The translations under genes were made by a program, and so were the position numbers. A model generated the notes under the pieces. The model was not told the DNA's origin and ran no database searches. It saw nothing but the letters and a program-made list of their open reading frames with translations. Shown piece by piece: positions 39,274-48,556 of a DNA stretch of 64,000 nucleotides. The stretch covers positions 1 to 64,000 of the forward strand of contig JAJZVU010000014.1 in the NCBI GenBank assembly GCA_021845505.1, given 5' to 3'. Source of the DNA: Pseudomonadota bacterium (GTDB taxonomy: Bacteria; Pseudomonadota; Gammaproteobacteria; Burkholderiales; Burkholderiaceae_C). Within the stretch, counting starts at the first letter, position 1. The number at the start of each line of letters is the position of its first letter.

Positions 39274-40428
39274 ATGTCAGACACCGCCACCCCCGGGTTC
39301 AAGCCCAAGAAATCCGTCGCGCTGTCGGGAACGGTCGCCGGCAACACCGCGATCTGCACCGTCGGCCGCACCGGCAACGACCTGCACTACCGCGGCTACG
39401 ACATCCTCGACCTGGCCGAGACCTGCGAGTTCGAGGAAATCGCCCATCTGCTGGTGCACGGCAAGCTGCCCAACGCGGCCGAGCTGGCCTCCTACAAGAC
39501 CCGGCTGAAGGCCATGCGCGGGCTGCCGCAGCCGCTGCGCCAGGCGCTGGAGGCGCTGCCGGCGGCCAGCCATCCGATGGACGTGATGCGCACCGGCGTG
39601 TCGGTGCTGGGCTGCACGCTGCCCGAGAAGGACGACCACAACCTGCCGGGGGCGCGCGACATCGCCGACCGCCTGATGGCCAGCCTGGGCTCGATGCTGC
39701 TGTACTGGTACCACTACAGCCACAACGGCCGGCGCATCGAGGTGGAGACCGACGACGACTCGATCGGCGGCCATTTCCTGCACCTGCTGCACGGCGCGCG
39801 CCCGTCGGAACTGTGGGTGCGCGCGATGCACACCTCGCTGATCCTGTACGCCGAGCATGAATTCAACGCCTCGACCTTCACGTCGCGCGTGGTGGCCGGC
39901 ACGGGCTCGGACATGTACTCGGCCATCACCGGGGGCATCGGCGCGCTGCGCGGACCCAAGCACGGCGGAGCCAACGAGGTGGCCTACGAGATCCAGAGCC
40001 GCTACGCGTCGCCCGACGAGGCCGAGGCCGACATCCGCCGACGCGTCGAGGCCAAGGAGGTGGTGATCGGCTTCGGCCACCCCGTCTACACGGTCAGCGA
40101 CCCGCGCAACAAGGTGATCAAGGGCGTCGCCAGGCGGCTGAGCGAGGACCAGCAGGACATGCGGCTGTACTCGATCGCCGAACGCCTGGAGAGCGTGATG
40201 TGGGACATCAAGAAGATGTTCCCCAACCTGGACTGGTTCTCCGCGGTCAGCTACCACCTGCTGGGAGTGCCCACGGCGATGTTCACCCCGCTGTTCGTCA
40301 TCGCGCGCACCTCGGGCTGGGCCGCGCACGTCATCGAGCAGCGCCAGGATGGGAAAATCATCCGCCCGAGCGCAAACTACACCGGCCCCGAGGACCAAGC
40401 CTTCGTTCCGCTGTCGCGGCGCGCCTGA
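39274..40428 (+). CDS. prpC: 2-methylcitrate synthase
   Basis: Condenses propionyl-CoA with oxaloacetate; 384 aa citrate-synthase fold. Conserved histidines and Asp: [26 protein letters not shown], and [14 protein letters not shown]. The N-terminal pattern [21 protein letters not shown] and [10 protein letters not shown] are typical of PrpC rather than GltA. Its TGA stop is the loop of a GC hairpin (40419-40436), which may reduce read-through into prpD. Confidence 0.95.
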   Translation: MSDTATPGFKPKKSVALSGTVAGNTAICTVGRTGNDLHYRGYDILDLAETCEFEEIAHLLVHGKLPNAAELASYKTRLKAMRGLPQPLRQALEALPAASHPMDVMRTGVSVLGCTLPEKDDHNLPGARDIADRLMASLGSMLLYWYHYSHNGRRIEVETDDDSIGGHFLHLLHGARPSELWVRAMHTSLILYAEHEFNASTFTSRVVAGTGSDMYSAITGGIGALRGPKHGGANEVAYEIQSRYASPDEAEADIRRRVEAKEVVIGFGHPVYTVSDPRNKVIKGVARRLSEDQQDMRLYSIAERLESVMWDIKKMFPNLDWFSAVSYHLLGVPTAMFTPLFVIARTSGWAAHVIEQRQDGKIIRPSANYTGPEDQAFVPLSRRA

Positions 40429-40436
40429 AGGCGCGC
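40419..40436 (+). terminator. Hairpin with the prpC stop codon in its loop
   Basis: GCGCGCC-TGAA-GGCGCGC, 7 bp perfect stem; the TGA at 40426-40428 is the prpC stop. No T-run follows. It could act as an attenuator or RNA-stability element between prpC and prpD. Confidence 0.5.
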
Positions 40437-40476
40437 GCCACCCCACCTCATCCTGTCCTGCTGACGAGAACCACCG

Positions 40477-41931
40477 ATGTCATCCCACTCCTCCAACAAC
40501 CGCCCGGCGCCCGACAAGGTGCTGGTGGACATCGCCGACTACGTGCTCGGCCACACCCAGTTCCACGGCCTGGCCTTCGAGACCGCGCGGCTGTGCCTGA
40601 TCGACACCCTGGGCTGCGGCCTCGAGGCGCTGGAGTATCCGGCGTGCACCAAGCTGCTCGGCCCGGTGGTCCCGGGAACCGTGGTGCCGCACGGCGCCAA
40701 GGTGCCCGGAACCCCCTACCAGCTCGACCCGGTCAGCGCCGCGTTCAATATCGGCGCGATGATCCGCTGGCTGGATTTCAACGACACCTGGCTGGCGGCC
40801 GAGTGGGGGCACCCGTCGGACAACCTGGGAGGCATCCTGGCCGCGGCCGACTGGCTCAGCCGCACCGCGGTGGCCGCCGGCAAGCAGCCGCTGCTGATGC
40901 GCGACGTGCTCAACGGCATGATCCAGGCGCATGAGATCCAGGGCGTGATCGCGCTGGAGAATTCGTTCAACAAGGTCGGGCTCGACCACGTGCTGCTGGT
41001 CAAGCTGGCGACCACCGCGGTGGTCGGCCGCCTGCTCGGACTCGACCGCGACGAGCTGATCAACGCGCTGTCGCTGGCCTTTGTCGACGGCCAGTCGCTG
41101 CGCACCTACCGCCACGCCCCCAACACCGGCAGCCGCAAGAGCTGGGCGGCGGGCGACGCCACCAGTCGCGGCGTGCGCCTGGCGCTGATCGCCCGCAGCG
41201 GGGAAATGGGCTACCCATCGGTGCTCACCGCCCCGACCTGGGGCTTCTACGACGTCAGCTTCCAGGGCAAGGAGTTCCGCTTCCAGCGCGGCTACGGCTC
41301 CTACGTGATGGAAAACGTGCTGTTCAAGATCAGCTTCCCGGCGGAGTTCCATTCGCAGACCGCGGTCGAGGCGGCGATGCAGCTGCATGCCCAGCTGGCC
41401 GCGGCCGGAAAGAGCGCAGCCGACATCCGGCGCATCACCATCCGCACCCACGAGGCGTGCATACGCATCATCGACAAGAAGGGGCCGCTGCACAACCCGG
41501 CCGACCGCGACCACTGCATCCAGTACATGGTCGCGGTGCCGCTGCTGTACGGGCGCCTGACCGCCGGCGACTACGAGGACTCGATCGCTTCCGACCCGCG
41601 CATCGACGCCTTGCGCGAGCGCATCCAGTGCGTGGAGGACGCGCAGTTCACCGCCGACTACCACGACCCCGAGAAGCGCTCGATCGCCAATGCGCTGACC
41701 GTCGAGCTGAACGACGGCAGCGTGCTGCCCGAGGTCGTCGTCGAATACCCCATCGGCCACAAGCGCCGGCGCGCCGACGGCATCCCGCTGCTGGAGGCCA
41801 AGTTCCGCACCAACCTGGCGCGCCGCTTCGCGGCCCGCCAGCAGCAGGCCATCCTGCACGCGTCGCTCGACAGCGCGCACCTGGCGCAGATGCCGGTGCA
41901 CGAGTACGTCGACCTGTACTGCCCGCAATGA
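40477..41931 (+). CDS. prpD: 2-methylcitrate dehydratase PrpD
   Basis: Dehydrates 2-methylcitrate to cis-2-methylaconitate; 484 aa MmgE/PrpD family. Conserved blocks: [40 protein letters not shown], and [18 protein letters not shown] with [13 protein letters not shown]. It is the enteric-type PrpD route, not the AcnD/PrpF pair often found in Burkholderiales. An aconitase for the following hydration must be elsewhere. 48 bp after prpC. Confidence 0.95.
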   Translation: MSSHSSNNRPAPDKVLVDIADYVLGHTQFHGLAFETARLCLIDTLGCGLEALEYPACTKLLGPVVPGTVVPHGAKVPGTPYQLDPVSAAFNIGAMIRWLDFNDTWLAAEWGHPSDNLGGILAAADWLSRTAVAAGKQPLLMRDVLNGMIQAHEIQGVIALENSFNKVGLDHVLLVKLATTAVVGRLLGLDRDELINALSLAFVDGQSLRTYRHAPNTGSRKSWAAGDATSRGVRLALIARSGEMGYPSVLTAPTWGFYDVSFQGKEFRFQRGYGSYVMENVLFKISFPAEFHSQTAVEAAMQLHAQLAAAGKSAADIRRITIRTHEACIRIIDKKGPLHNPADRDHCIQYMVAVPLLYGRLTAGDYEDSIASDPRIDALRERIQCVEDAQFTADYHDPEKRSIANALTVELNDGSVLPEVVVEYPIGHKRRRADGIPLLEAKFRTNLARRFAARQQQAILHASLDSAHLAQMPVHEYVDLYCPQ

Positions 41932-41994
41932 CCCCGCTGCCCGGCGTCGCGCAACGCGATGCCGGGCCGGCGCGGAGCGGCCGTCGACTCCGCG

Positions 41995-42417
41995 TCAGCT
42001 GGCGAACAGCTTGTCCAGGTCGGCGAAACCCTTGATCTCCAGCGCGTTGCCCGACGGGTCGAGGAAGAACATCGTCGCCTGCTCGCCGACCTGGCCGGCG
42101 AAGCGGATCTGAGGCTCCATCTGGAAGCGCAGGCCGCCGGCGCGCAGCCGCTCGGCGAGTTCGCGCCATTGCGGCATCGGCAACACGATGCCGAAGTGGG
42201 GAATCGGCACCTGGTGGTCGTCGACCACGCTGTCGCCCGCCTGCGCCCGCGCCTGGGGCACCAGATGGGCGACGATCTGGTGACCGAAGAAGTCGAAGTC
42301 CACCCAGTGGTCCGTGCTGCGCCCTTCGCGGCAGCCGAGCAGGCCGCGGTAGAAGTCGCGCGCCTGCTGCAGGTCGTGGACCGGGAAGGCCAGGTGGAAA
42401 GCGGGCAAGGAGGTCAT
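41995..42417 (-). CDS. VOC-family (glyoxalase/bleomycin resistance-like) protein
   Basis: 140 aa with two betaalphabetabetabeta modules: LAFPVHDLQQARDFYRGLLG at the N-terminus and VGEQATMFFLDPSGNALEIKGF near the C-terminus. His8, and the Glu of ALEIKGF, are in metal-ligand positions typical for the fold. Substrate unknown. It is convergent with prpD and divergent from the metal efflux operon, without an obvious functional tie to either. Confidence 0.82.
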   Translation of the reverse strand: MTSLPAFHLAFPVHDLQQARDFYRGLLGCREGRSTDHWVDFDFFGHQIVAHLVPQARAQAGDSVVDDHQVPIPHFGIVLPMPQWRELAERLRAGGLRFQMEPQIRFAGQVGEQATMFFLDPSGNALEIKGFADLDKLFAS

Positions 42418-42525
42418 GGTCGATCGCGGTGCGGCCGCGCCGGCTCCCGGCGCGCATGCCCCGATGGTAGCCGGACCGTGCCGCCGCGCCGGCGCGGCGC
42501 AAGCCCCGCGCCGCGCCACCGCCGG

Positions 42526-42556
42526 TTGACCGGGTGCAAGGTTTCCGATCGTATTT
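42526..42556 (+). promoter_or_regulatory. Candidate promoter of the RND efflux operon
   Basis: TTGACC (42526-42531, 5 of 6), 19 bp spacer, GTATTT (42551-42556). The long spacer is typical of MerR-family metal-regulated promoters, but no merR-type gene is nearby and a dyad in the spacer is not convincing. Confidence 0.35.
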
Positions 42557-42601
42557 CTCGCTACGGTGCATGACATCGAGACCGCGCCAGAGGACACCGC
42601 G

Positions 42602-43702
42602 ATGCCACCCGCCTTCCTGCGACCACGCGCCGCGGTCGCAGTCCTGTTCCCGGCGCTGGCGCTGGGCCTGCTGCTGGCCTCGGGCAGGCCCGCCGGCGCG
42701 GCCACGCCCGCCGGCAAGGACCTGCTGCTCATCGACGCAGCCCAGCAGGTGGCGCTGGGGGTTCGCCTGGCCACGGTGCGGCCGGCCACCGCGGCGGCGC
42801 TGGAACTTCCGGCCCGGGTGGTCGCTCCGGCCAGCGCGCAAGCCCTGGTCGCGGCCCCCGCGCCCGGCGTGATCACCGCGGTCGCGGTGGCCGGCGGCGA
42901 GGCGGTCCACCGCGGCCAGCTGCTGGCGACCCTGCACAGCAGCGAAGTCGCGCAACTGCAGCGCGAGCGTGAGCAGGCCCGCCTGCAATGGCAACTCGAT
43001 CGCCAGCAGGCGCAGCGCGACTCCCGGCTGTACGCCGAAGGCATCATCGCCGCGTCGCGCCAGCAGGCCTCGGCGGCGCGCGAGCGCCAGGCGCGCGCAC
43101 TGCTGGGCGAGCGCGAACTGGCGCTGCGCCTGGCGGGCGCGACCACCGGCGTCGACGGCCGCGTGCGCCTGCTGGCGCCCATCGACGGCGTGGTCGCCCA
43201 GGTGCAGGCGCTGCCCGGCCAGCGCGTCGACGTGGCCGCGCCGCTGTTCCACCTGCTGGCGCCCGGCGCGCTGCTGCTCGAACTCGACGCCACCGCGGCG
43301 CAGGCGCAGGCGCTGCGCCCCGGCGCCGCGGTCGAAGTGGCGCAGGCGGGGGCGCGCGGGGTGCTGCTGAGCGTGGCGCCCAGCCTGTCGCCGACCCAGT
43401 CGGTGGTGCTGCGCGCTCGCCTGAGCCGAGCCGGCGCGCTGCACGCGGGGGCGCTGGTGCAGGCGCGCGTGCATCTGCCGCCCCGCCCGGGCCTGCACGT
43501 CGTGCCGCCCGCGGCGCTGACCCGCATCGCCGGACGCGAGTCGGTGCTGGTGGCCGTGCCGACAGGGTTTCGCATCGTGCCGGTGGCCGTGCAGGCGCGC
43601 CTTGCCGACAGCGTGGTCGTCTCGGGGCCGCTGCGCGACGGCGAGCAGGTGGCCGCCAGCGGCGTGATCGCCCTCAAGGCGGCCGCCGAAGGCAGGCCGT
43701 GA
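42602..43702 (+). CDS. RND efflux periplasmic adaptor (HlyD/CusB-type)
   Basis: 366 aa. N-terminal signal or anchor segment (AVAVLFPALALGLLLASGRPAGA), barrel-sandwich hybrid halves (PAPGVITAVAVAGGEAVHRGQLLATLHS; LLAPIDGVVAQVQALPGQRVD), an alpha-helical hairpin rich in Gln/Arg (about 115-175) and a beta-barrel domain. Short for CusB-type adaptors, with no Met/His-rich metal-binding tail. AGAGGA precedes ATG 42602. Its stop overlaps the pump start (TGATG at 43700-43704). Confidence 0.88.
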   Translation: MPPAFLRPRAAVAVLFPALALGLLLASGRPAGAATPAGKDLLLIDAAQQVALGVRLATVRPATAAALELPARVVAPASAQALVAAPAPGVITAVAVAGGEAVHRGQLLATLHSSEVAQLQREREQARLQWQLDRQQAQRDSRLYAEGIIAASRQQASAARERQARALLGERELALRLAGATTGVDGRVRLLAPIDGVVAQVQALPGQRVDVAAPLFHLLAPGALLLELDATAAQAQALRPGAAVEVAQAGARGVLLSVAPSLSPTQSVVLRARLSRAGALHAGALVQARVHLPPRPGLHVVPPAALTRIAGRESVLVAVPTGFRIVPVAVQARLADSVVVSGPLRDGEQVAASGVIALKAAAEGRP

Positions 43703-46700
43703 TGCTGCAGGCGCTGACCCACGCCGCGCTGCGCCAGCGCCTGGTCACGCTGGGCGCCACGCTGGCGCTGGCGGTGGCCGGAGCGTTCGCCTGGCGCTCG
43801 CTGCCGATCGACGCCTTCCCCGACGTGTCCTCGCCGCAGGTCAAGGTGATCATGAAGGCGCCGGGGATGACCCCCGAGGAGGTCGAGACCCGCATCGCCC
43901 TGCCGATCGAGCAGGAGATGCTGGGCATCGCGCGCAAGCGCATCGTGCGCTCCATCTCCAAGTACGGCATCGCCGACATCACCGTCGACTTCGACGAGGG
44001 GACCGACGTCTACTGGGCGCGCCAGCAGGTGGCCGAGGCGCTGGCCAACGCCCGCGCCGACCTGCCGCCGTCGGCGCAGGGAGGGCTGGCGCCGATCACC
44101 ACCCCGCTGTCCGACCTGTACATGTTCACCGTCGAGGGCCCGGCCAGCCTGCAGAGCAAGCGCACGGTGCTGCAGTGGCAGATCCGGCCGGCGCTGCGCA
44201 CCGTGCCCGGAGTCGCCGACGTCAACATGCTGGGCGGCGACTCGCGGGTGTTCGAGGTGCTTGCCGATCCGCTGCGCATGGCCGCCCATCACGTCGGCCT
44301 GCAGCAACTGCGGCGAGCCCTTTCCGACAACAACAGCAACGACGGCGCCGGGCGGCTGGACGAGGGCGAGGAAACGCGCATCGTGCGGGTGCAGGGGGCC
44401 TTCGCCGATGCGGCCGACATCCGCTCCACGGTGGTCGCGGAATCCGCCGGACGGGTGGTGCGAGTCGGCGACATCGCCCAGGTGCGCACCGCCAGCAGCA
44501 CCCGCTACGGCATGGTCACCGAGGACGGCCGCGGCGAGGCGGTCGAGGGCATCGTGCTGGGCCTGCGCGGCGCCAACGCCTCGCAGGTCATCGCCGGGGT
44601 GCGCCAGCGCATGGCCGAGATCACGCCCCAGTTGCCGCCCGGAATGACCCTGCGGGTGTTCTACGACCGCAGCCAACTGGTGCAGCGCGCCGTGACGACG
44701 GTGGTGCGCGCGCTGCTGGAGGCCGTCGCGCTGGTGGTCGTGATGCTGCTGGTGTTCCTCGGCAACTGGCGCGCCGCGCTGGTCGTCGCGCTGACCCTGC
44801 CGCTGTCGGCACTGGCCACCTTCGTGCTGATGCGCGCGGCCGGGCTGTCGGCCAACCTGATGAGCCTCGGCGGACTGGCGATCGCGCTGGGCATGCTGGT
44901 CGACGCCGCGGTGGTGGTGGTGGAGAACCTGGTCAACCACATGAGCCACGACCCGGCGCACGCCCGTTCCGGCGGCCCCGGCGCGGCCACCACCGACCTG
45001 CTGGCGCGGGTGCTGCGCGGCGTCGCCGAGGTCGCCACCCCGGTGCTGGCCGGCGTGGCGATCATCGGCATGGTGTTCCTGCCGCTGCTGTCGCTGCAGG
45101 GGCTGGAGGGCAAGCTGTTCCGGCCGGTGGCGCTGACCATCGTGTTCGCGCTCGCCGCCTCGCTGCTGCTGGCGCTGACCAGCGTGCCGGTGCTGGCTTC
45201 GATGCTGCTGCGCGGGGTCGCCCACACCGACCCCTGGCTGGTGCGCAAGCTGTCCGCGCTGTACGCCAAGGCGCTCGACTGGAGCTTCGCCCATGCCCGG
45301 CTGGTGGTCGTCGCGGCGCTGGCCTCGCTGCTCGCCGCCGGGCTGGCCTACACCCGGGTCGGCAAGACCTTCATGCCCAGTCTGGACGAGGGGGACATCA
45401 TCCTGCAGTTGCAAAAACCCCCGTCGATCGGCCTCGGCGCCACCGCTGCGCTCGATCTGCGGATCCAGCGCGCGCTGCTGCGCCAGGTACCCGAGATCCG
45501 CGCCATCGTCGCGCGCAGCGGTTCCGACGACCTCGGGCTCGACCCGATGGGCCTGAACGAAACCGATACCTTCCTGGTGCTCAAGCCGGCCTCGCAATGG
45601 CGCGGCAGCAAGGCGCAGGTGCTCGACGCGATCCGCTCGGTGATGCGCGGCTTCCCGGGCATCGACTACACCTTCACCCAGCCGATCGAAATGCGGGTGT
45701 CGGAAATGCTGACCGGCTCGCGCGGCGACGTGGTGGTCAAGATCTTCGGCCCCGACCTGCAGCGCCTGGGCGAACTCGCGCAGCAGGTGGCCGGGGTGCT
45801 GCGGCGGCTTCGCGGAGCCCAGGACGTGCTCGCGGCGCGCACCGAGGGTGTGCAGTACCTGAGCGTCAAGGTCGACCGCCTGGCGGCCGGGCGAGCCGGA
45901 TTCGACGTGCAGGGCCTGCAGCGGGACTTGCGCGCGCTGGTCGAAGGCGAACAGCTGGGCGTGGTGCTGCAGGGCGTGCGACGCATCCCGTTGCTGCTGC
46001 GCGGCGACGCCGAACTGCGCGACAACCCGCAGGCCTTCGGCGACCTGCGGCTGACCGCGCCGGACGGCCGCAACTGGCCGCTCGCCTACCTGGCGCGGTT
46101 GCGCTCCACCGAGGGGCCGGTGCTCGTGACCCACGAAGACGGCGGCCGCTTCGCCGCGGTCCAGGCCCATGTCAGCGGCCGCGACCTGGTCGGCTTTGTC
46201 GACGAGGCGCAGCGCGCGGTCCGCAGCCAGGTCCGGCTGCCGGAGGGCTTCCACCTGCAATGGGGCGGGCAGTTCGAGAATCAGCAGCGCGCCGCCGCGC
46301 GCCTGGCGCTGGTCGTTCCGCTCGCGCTGGCGCTGATCTTCGTGCTGCTGATGGCGACCTTCGGCTCGCTGCGCCAGTCGGTGCTGGTGTTCGCCAACAT
46401 TCCCTTCGCGCTGGTCGGCGGGGTGCTGGCGCTGTGGGCCAGCGGGGAGTACCTGTCGGTGCCGGCGTCGGTGGGATTCATCGCGCTGCTCGGGATCGCC
46501 GTGCTCAACGGGGTCGTGCTGGTGAGCCATTTCAACGAGCTGCTGCAACGCGGCCTGCCCTTGCGGCAAGCGGTGCGCGAGGGCGCGATGCGCCGCCTGC
46601 GCCCGGTGCTGATGACCGCCGGAATCACCGCGCTCGGACTGCTGCCTCTGCTGTCGGCCAGCGGGCCCGGATCGGAAATCCAGAAGCCCCTGGCGATCGT

Positions 46701-46827
46701 GGTGGTCGGCGGCCTGGTCAGCTCGACCATCCTGACCCTGGTGCTGCTGCCGCTGCTGTTCGCCCGCTGGGGCCTGCCGGCGAGCCCGCCGCAGCAGCAG
46801 CAGCAGCAGCCGGAGTCACGTCGATGA
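43702..46827 (+). CDS. Heavy-metal efflux RND pump (CusA/CzcA family)
   Basis: 1041 aa inner-membrane proton antiporter with 12 TM helices and two large periplasmic loops. HME-RND traits: AFPDVSSPQVKVIMKAPGMTPEEVE, FDEGTDVYWARQQVAEAL. The proton-relay helix reads LAIALGMLVDAAVVVVEN: one Asp and one Glu, as in the Cu/Ag-type CusA group, and not the DFG-VDGAV-VEN pattern of the Co/Zn/Cd group. Whether the exported ion is copper, silver or something else is open. C-terminus carries six consecutive Gln from a CAG run (46792-46809). Start overlaps the adaptor stop; stop overlaps the outer-membrane factor start. Confidence 0.92.
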   Translation: MLQALTHAALRQRLVTLGATLALAVAGAFAWRSLPIDAFPDVSSPQVKVIMKAPGMTPEEVETRIALPIEQEMLGIARKRIVRSISKYGIADITVDFDEGTDVYWARQQVAEALANARADLPPSAQGGLAPITTPLSDLYMFTVEGPASLQSKRTVLQWQIRPALRTVPGVADVNMLGGDSRVFEVLADPLRMAAHHVGLQQLRRALSDNNSNDGAGRLDEGEETRIVRVQGAFADAADIRSTVVAESAGRVVRVGDIAQVRTASSTRYGMVTEDGRGEAVEGIVLGLRGANASQVIAGVRQRMAEITPQLPPGMTLRVFYDRSQLVQRAVTTVVRALLEAVALVVVMLLVFLGNWRAALVVALTLPLSALATFVLMRAAGLSANLMSLGGLAIALGMLVDAAVVVVENLVNHMSHDPAHARSGGPGAATTDLLARVLRGVAEVATPVLAGVAIIGMVFLPLLSLQGLEGKLFRPVALTIVFALAASLLLALTSVPVLASMLLRGVAHTDPWLVRKLSALYAKALDWSFAHARLVVVAALASLLAAGLAYTRVGKTFMPSLDEGDIILQLQKPPSIGLGATAALDLRIQRALLRQVPEIRAIVARSGSDDLGLDPMGLNETDTFLVLKPASQWRGSKAQVLDAIRSVMRGFPGIDYTFTQPIEMRVSEMLTGSRGDVVVKIFGPDLQRLGELAQQVAGVLRRLRGAQDVLAARTEGVQYLSVKVDRLAAGRAGFDVQGLQRDLRALVEGEQLGVVLQGVRRIPLLLRGDAELRDNPQAFGDLRLTAPDGRNWPLAYLARLRSTEGPVLVTHEDGGRFAAVQAHVSGRDLVGFVDEAQRAVRSQVRLPEGFHLQWGGQFENQQRAAARLALVVPLALALIFVLLMATFGSLRQSVLVFANIPFALVGGVLALWASGEYLSVPASVGFIALLGIAVLNGVVLVSHFNELLQRGLPLRQAVREGAMRRLRPVLMTAGITALGLLPLLSASGPGSEIQKPLAIVVVGGLVSSTILTLVLLPLLFARWGLPASPPQQQQQQPESRR

Positions 46828-48161
46828 AGCGGCACGTCGTCGCACTGCTCGCCGCGCTGCTCGCGCTGGCGCTGCGCGCCCCCGGGGTCGCCGCGGAGCC
46901 GGCGCGGGCGGCCTCGGCACCGCAAGCGCCCCCGCTGCGCGAACTGGCCGGGCCGACCCTGCCCCGCAGCGCGCTGCTGCAATCGCTGCTCAGCCAGGCG
47001 CCGTCGCTGGCCCGCGCGCGGGCACTGGAGCAAGCCGCGGGTGCGCAGGGCGACGCGCTGCGCGCGGGCAGCCAGGAATTCACCGCCCAGGCGCAGTGGC
47101 AGCAGCGGCGCATCGACCAAGCTCCCGACGCCGGCGATTACTCCGAATGGCAGCTGCTGCTCAGCCGGCCGCTGCGGCTGCCGGCGCAGGCGCGCGCCGA
47201 CTCGGCGCTGGCAGGCGCGCTGGAGCAAAGCTCCCGCAGCGCGCTGGCCTCGGCCCGCTCCGAGCTCCTCGCCGAACTGCTGCGCGACTGGCTGGCCGCC
47301 CAGCTCGGGCGCGCCGACGCCCAGCTGGCCGCAGCCGAGTCCCAGGCGCTGGACCGCGAAACCGCCAGTGTGATCCGGCGCGAGCGCCTGGGCGACGCCA
47401 GCCGGCTGGAGCTCGAGCAGCTGCGCGCCGAACAGGCCCGAGCGGCGGCGGCGCTGCTGCTGGCCCGCGGCCGCGCCGACAGCCAGCGCGCGGCGCTGCT
47501 GGCGCGCTGGCCGGTGCTGGCGGCCGACCCGGATCTGCGCGGCCAGCATGGCAGCGGCCACCTGCTGCGACTGCCCGCGCTGGACCCGGCCGGGCTGCGC
47601 CGCCAGGTGCTGCGCAACAGCCGACGGCTGGCCCAGGCACGCAGCGATCTGCTGGAGGCGCAGGCGCGTGCCGCGCAGGCGCAGGCCGCGCGCACCCCGC
47701 AACCCAGCGTCGGCGCCTACCTCGGCTCGGATCGCGGCGGGCGCGAGCGCATCGTCGGCCTGCAGTTGCAACTGCCATTCGCCGGCCCGGCGCGGCGCGC
47801 CCACGAGCAAGCCGCGCTGGCCGAGCTGCAGGCCGCGCAGTGGCGGCTCGACGACCTGCGCTCGCAGGTTCTGCAACAGGCCGACGGCCTGTACCTTCAG
47901 GCGCGTGCCGAAGGCGACGCGGCCCGGGCCTTGGGCCAGGCGGCGCTGCGGCAACGCCAGGCCCAGGCGCGCATGCTGCGCGCCTGGCAGCTCGGCGAAG
48001 TCGGAGTGGCGCAGTGGCTGCTGGCACGCCGCAACGCGGTGGAAGTCGAGCGCCAGGCGCTGCAGGCGCGCTTCGACGCCGCGCGCAGCGCCGCGCTGCT
48101 GCGGCTGCAAGCCGGGCTGCTCGACATCCCCGGCGCAGGCGCGTCGGCGCCGGCGCGCTGA
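46824..48161 (+). CDS. Outer membrane efflux factor (TolC/CusC/CzcC family)
   Basis: 445 aa. Signal peptide ([24 protein letters not shown]) followed by two OEP-type repeats made of long Ala/Gln/Arg-rich helices and short beta segments (SEWQLLLSRPLRLP; RIVGLQLQLPFAG). No lipobox Cys, so not a lipoprotein. Completes the tripartite pump with the two preceding genes; ATGA overlap with the pump. The TGA stop forms the loop of a hairpin (48153-48167). Confidence 0.88.
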   Translation: MKRHVVALLAALLALALRAPGVAAEPARAASAPQAPPLRELAGPTLPRSALLQSLLSQAPSLARARALEQAAGAQGDALRAGSQEFTAQAQWQQRRIDQAPDAGDYSEWQLLLSRPLRLPAQARADSALAGALEQSSRSALASARSELLAELLRDWLAAQLGRADAQLAAAESQALDRETASVIRRERLGDASRLELEQLRAEQARAAAALLLARGRADSQRAALLARWPVLAADPDLRGQHGSGHLLRLPALDPAGLRRQVLRNSRRLAQARSDLLEAQARAAQAQAARTPQPSVGAYLGSDRGGRERIVGLQLQLPFAGPARRAHEQAALAELQAAQWRLDDLRSQVLQQADGLYLQARAEGDAARALGQAALRQRQAQARMLRAWQLGEVGVAQWLLARRNAVEVERQALQARFDAARSAALLRLQAGLLDIPGAGASAPAR

Positions 48162-48167
48162 GCGCGC
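48153..48167. terminator. Hairpin with the efflux operon stop codon in its loop
   Basis: GCGCGC-TGA-GCGCGC, 6 bp perfect stem whose loop is exactly the TGA stop (48159-48161). Located between convergent genes, 14 bp before the stop of the small secreted protein gene. Confidence 0.5.
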
Positions 48168-48180
48168 ACGGCTCGCCGCT

Positions 48181-48522
48181 TCAGTGCACCTGCGCCCGCG
48201 CCTGCAGGCACTCGGCCTGCACCTGCAGCGCGCGCGCCTGGGCGCTGACGGCCCGGCTGTCCGGCGAGGTGTAGATCCCCCGCGCGAGCTGCTCGACGAT
48301 GCGCGTCTGGCGCGGATGCTCGGGGCCGAGCAGGTTCAGTCCATCCTGGCGCGCCTGCTGGAAACTGCGCCCGGCCAGGTAGTCGGCCTGCAGCGTGCGG
48401 GCGATCAACCCGAAGCGCAGGCAGTCGGCGCCGCCCGCGGCCCGGGCCGCCGCGGGCCACAGCCAGGCCGTGGCCAGCGCGGCCACGCGCAGGCGGAGCA
48501 ACAAGGCACGGGAACACGACAT
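48181..48522 (-). CDS. Small secreted hypothetical protein
   Basis: 113 aa from ATG 48522 (ATG 48531 is an alternative three codons upstream). Signal peptide MSCSRALLLRLRVAALATAWLWPAAARA, then a mature domain of about 85 residues, mostly helical, with one Cys near each end (ADCLRFG and AECLQAR) that could form a disulfide. Not recognised as a known family. It follows the feruloyl-CoA synthase gene by 34 bp on the same strand, so it may belong to that operon. No ribosome site is evident. Confidence 0.6.
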   Translation of the reverse strand: MSCSRALLLRLRVAALATAWLWPAAARAAGGADCLRFGLIARTLQADYLAGRSFQQARQDGLNLLGPEHPRQTRIVEQLARGIYTSPDSRAVSAQARALQVQAECLQARAQVH

Positions 48523-48556
48523 GCGGCGCATTGTCGCATCGGCGGCCCGGCGGCGG

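Noticed and set aside
41995-46569. Open frame of about 1520 codons antisense to the efflux operon
   Set aside because: Only the final 140 residues (41995-42417) form a recognisable protein (VOC family); the rest shadows the RND genes.
46792-46809. CAG trinucleotide run considered as a mobile or unstable element
   Set aside because: Only six units at the extreme 3' end of the pump gene; noted as a poly-Gln tail only.
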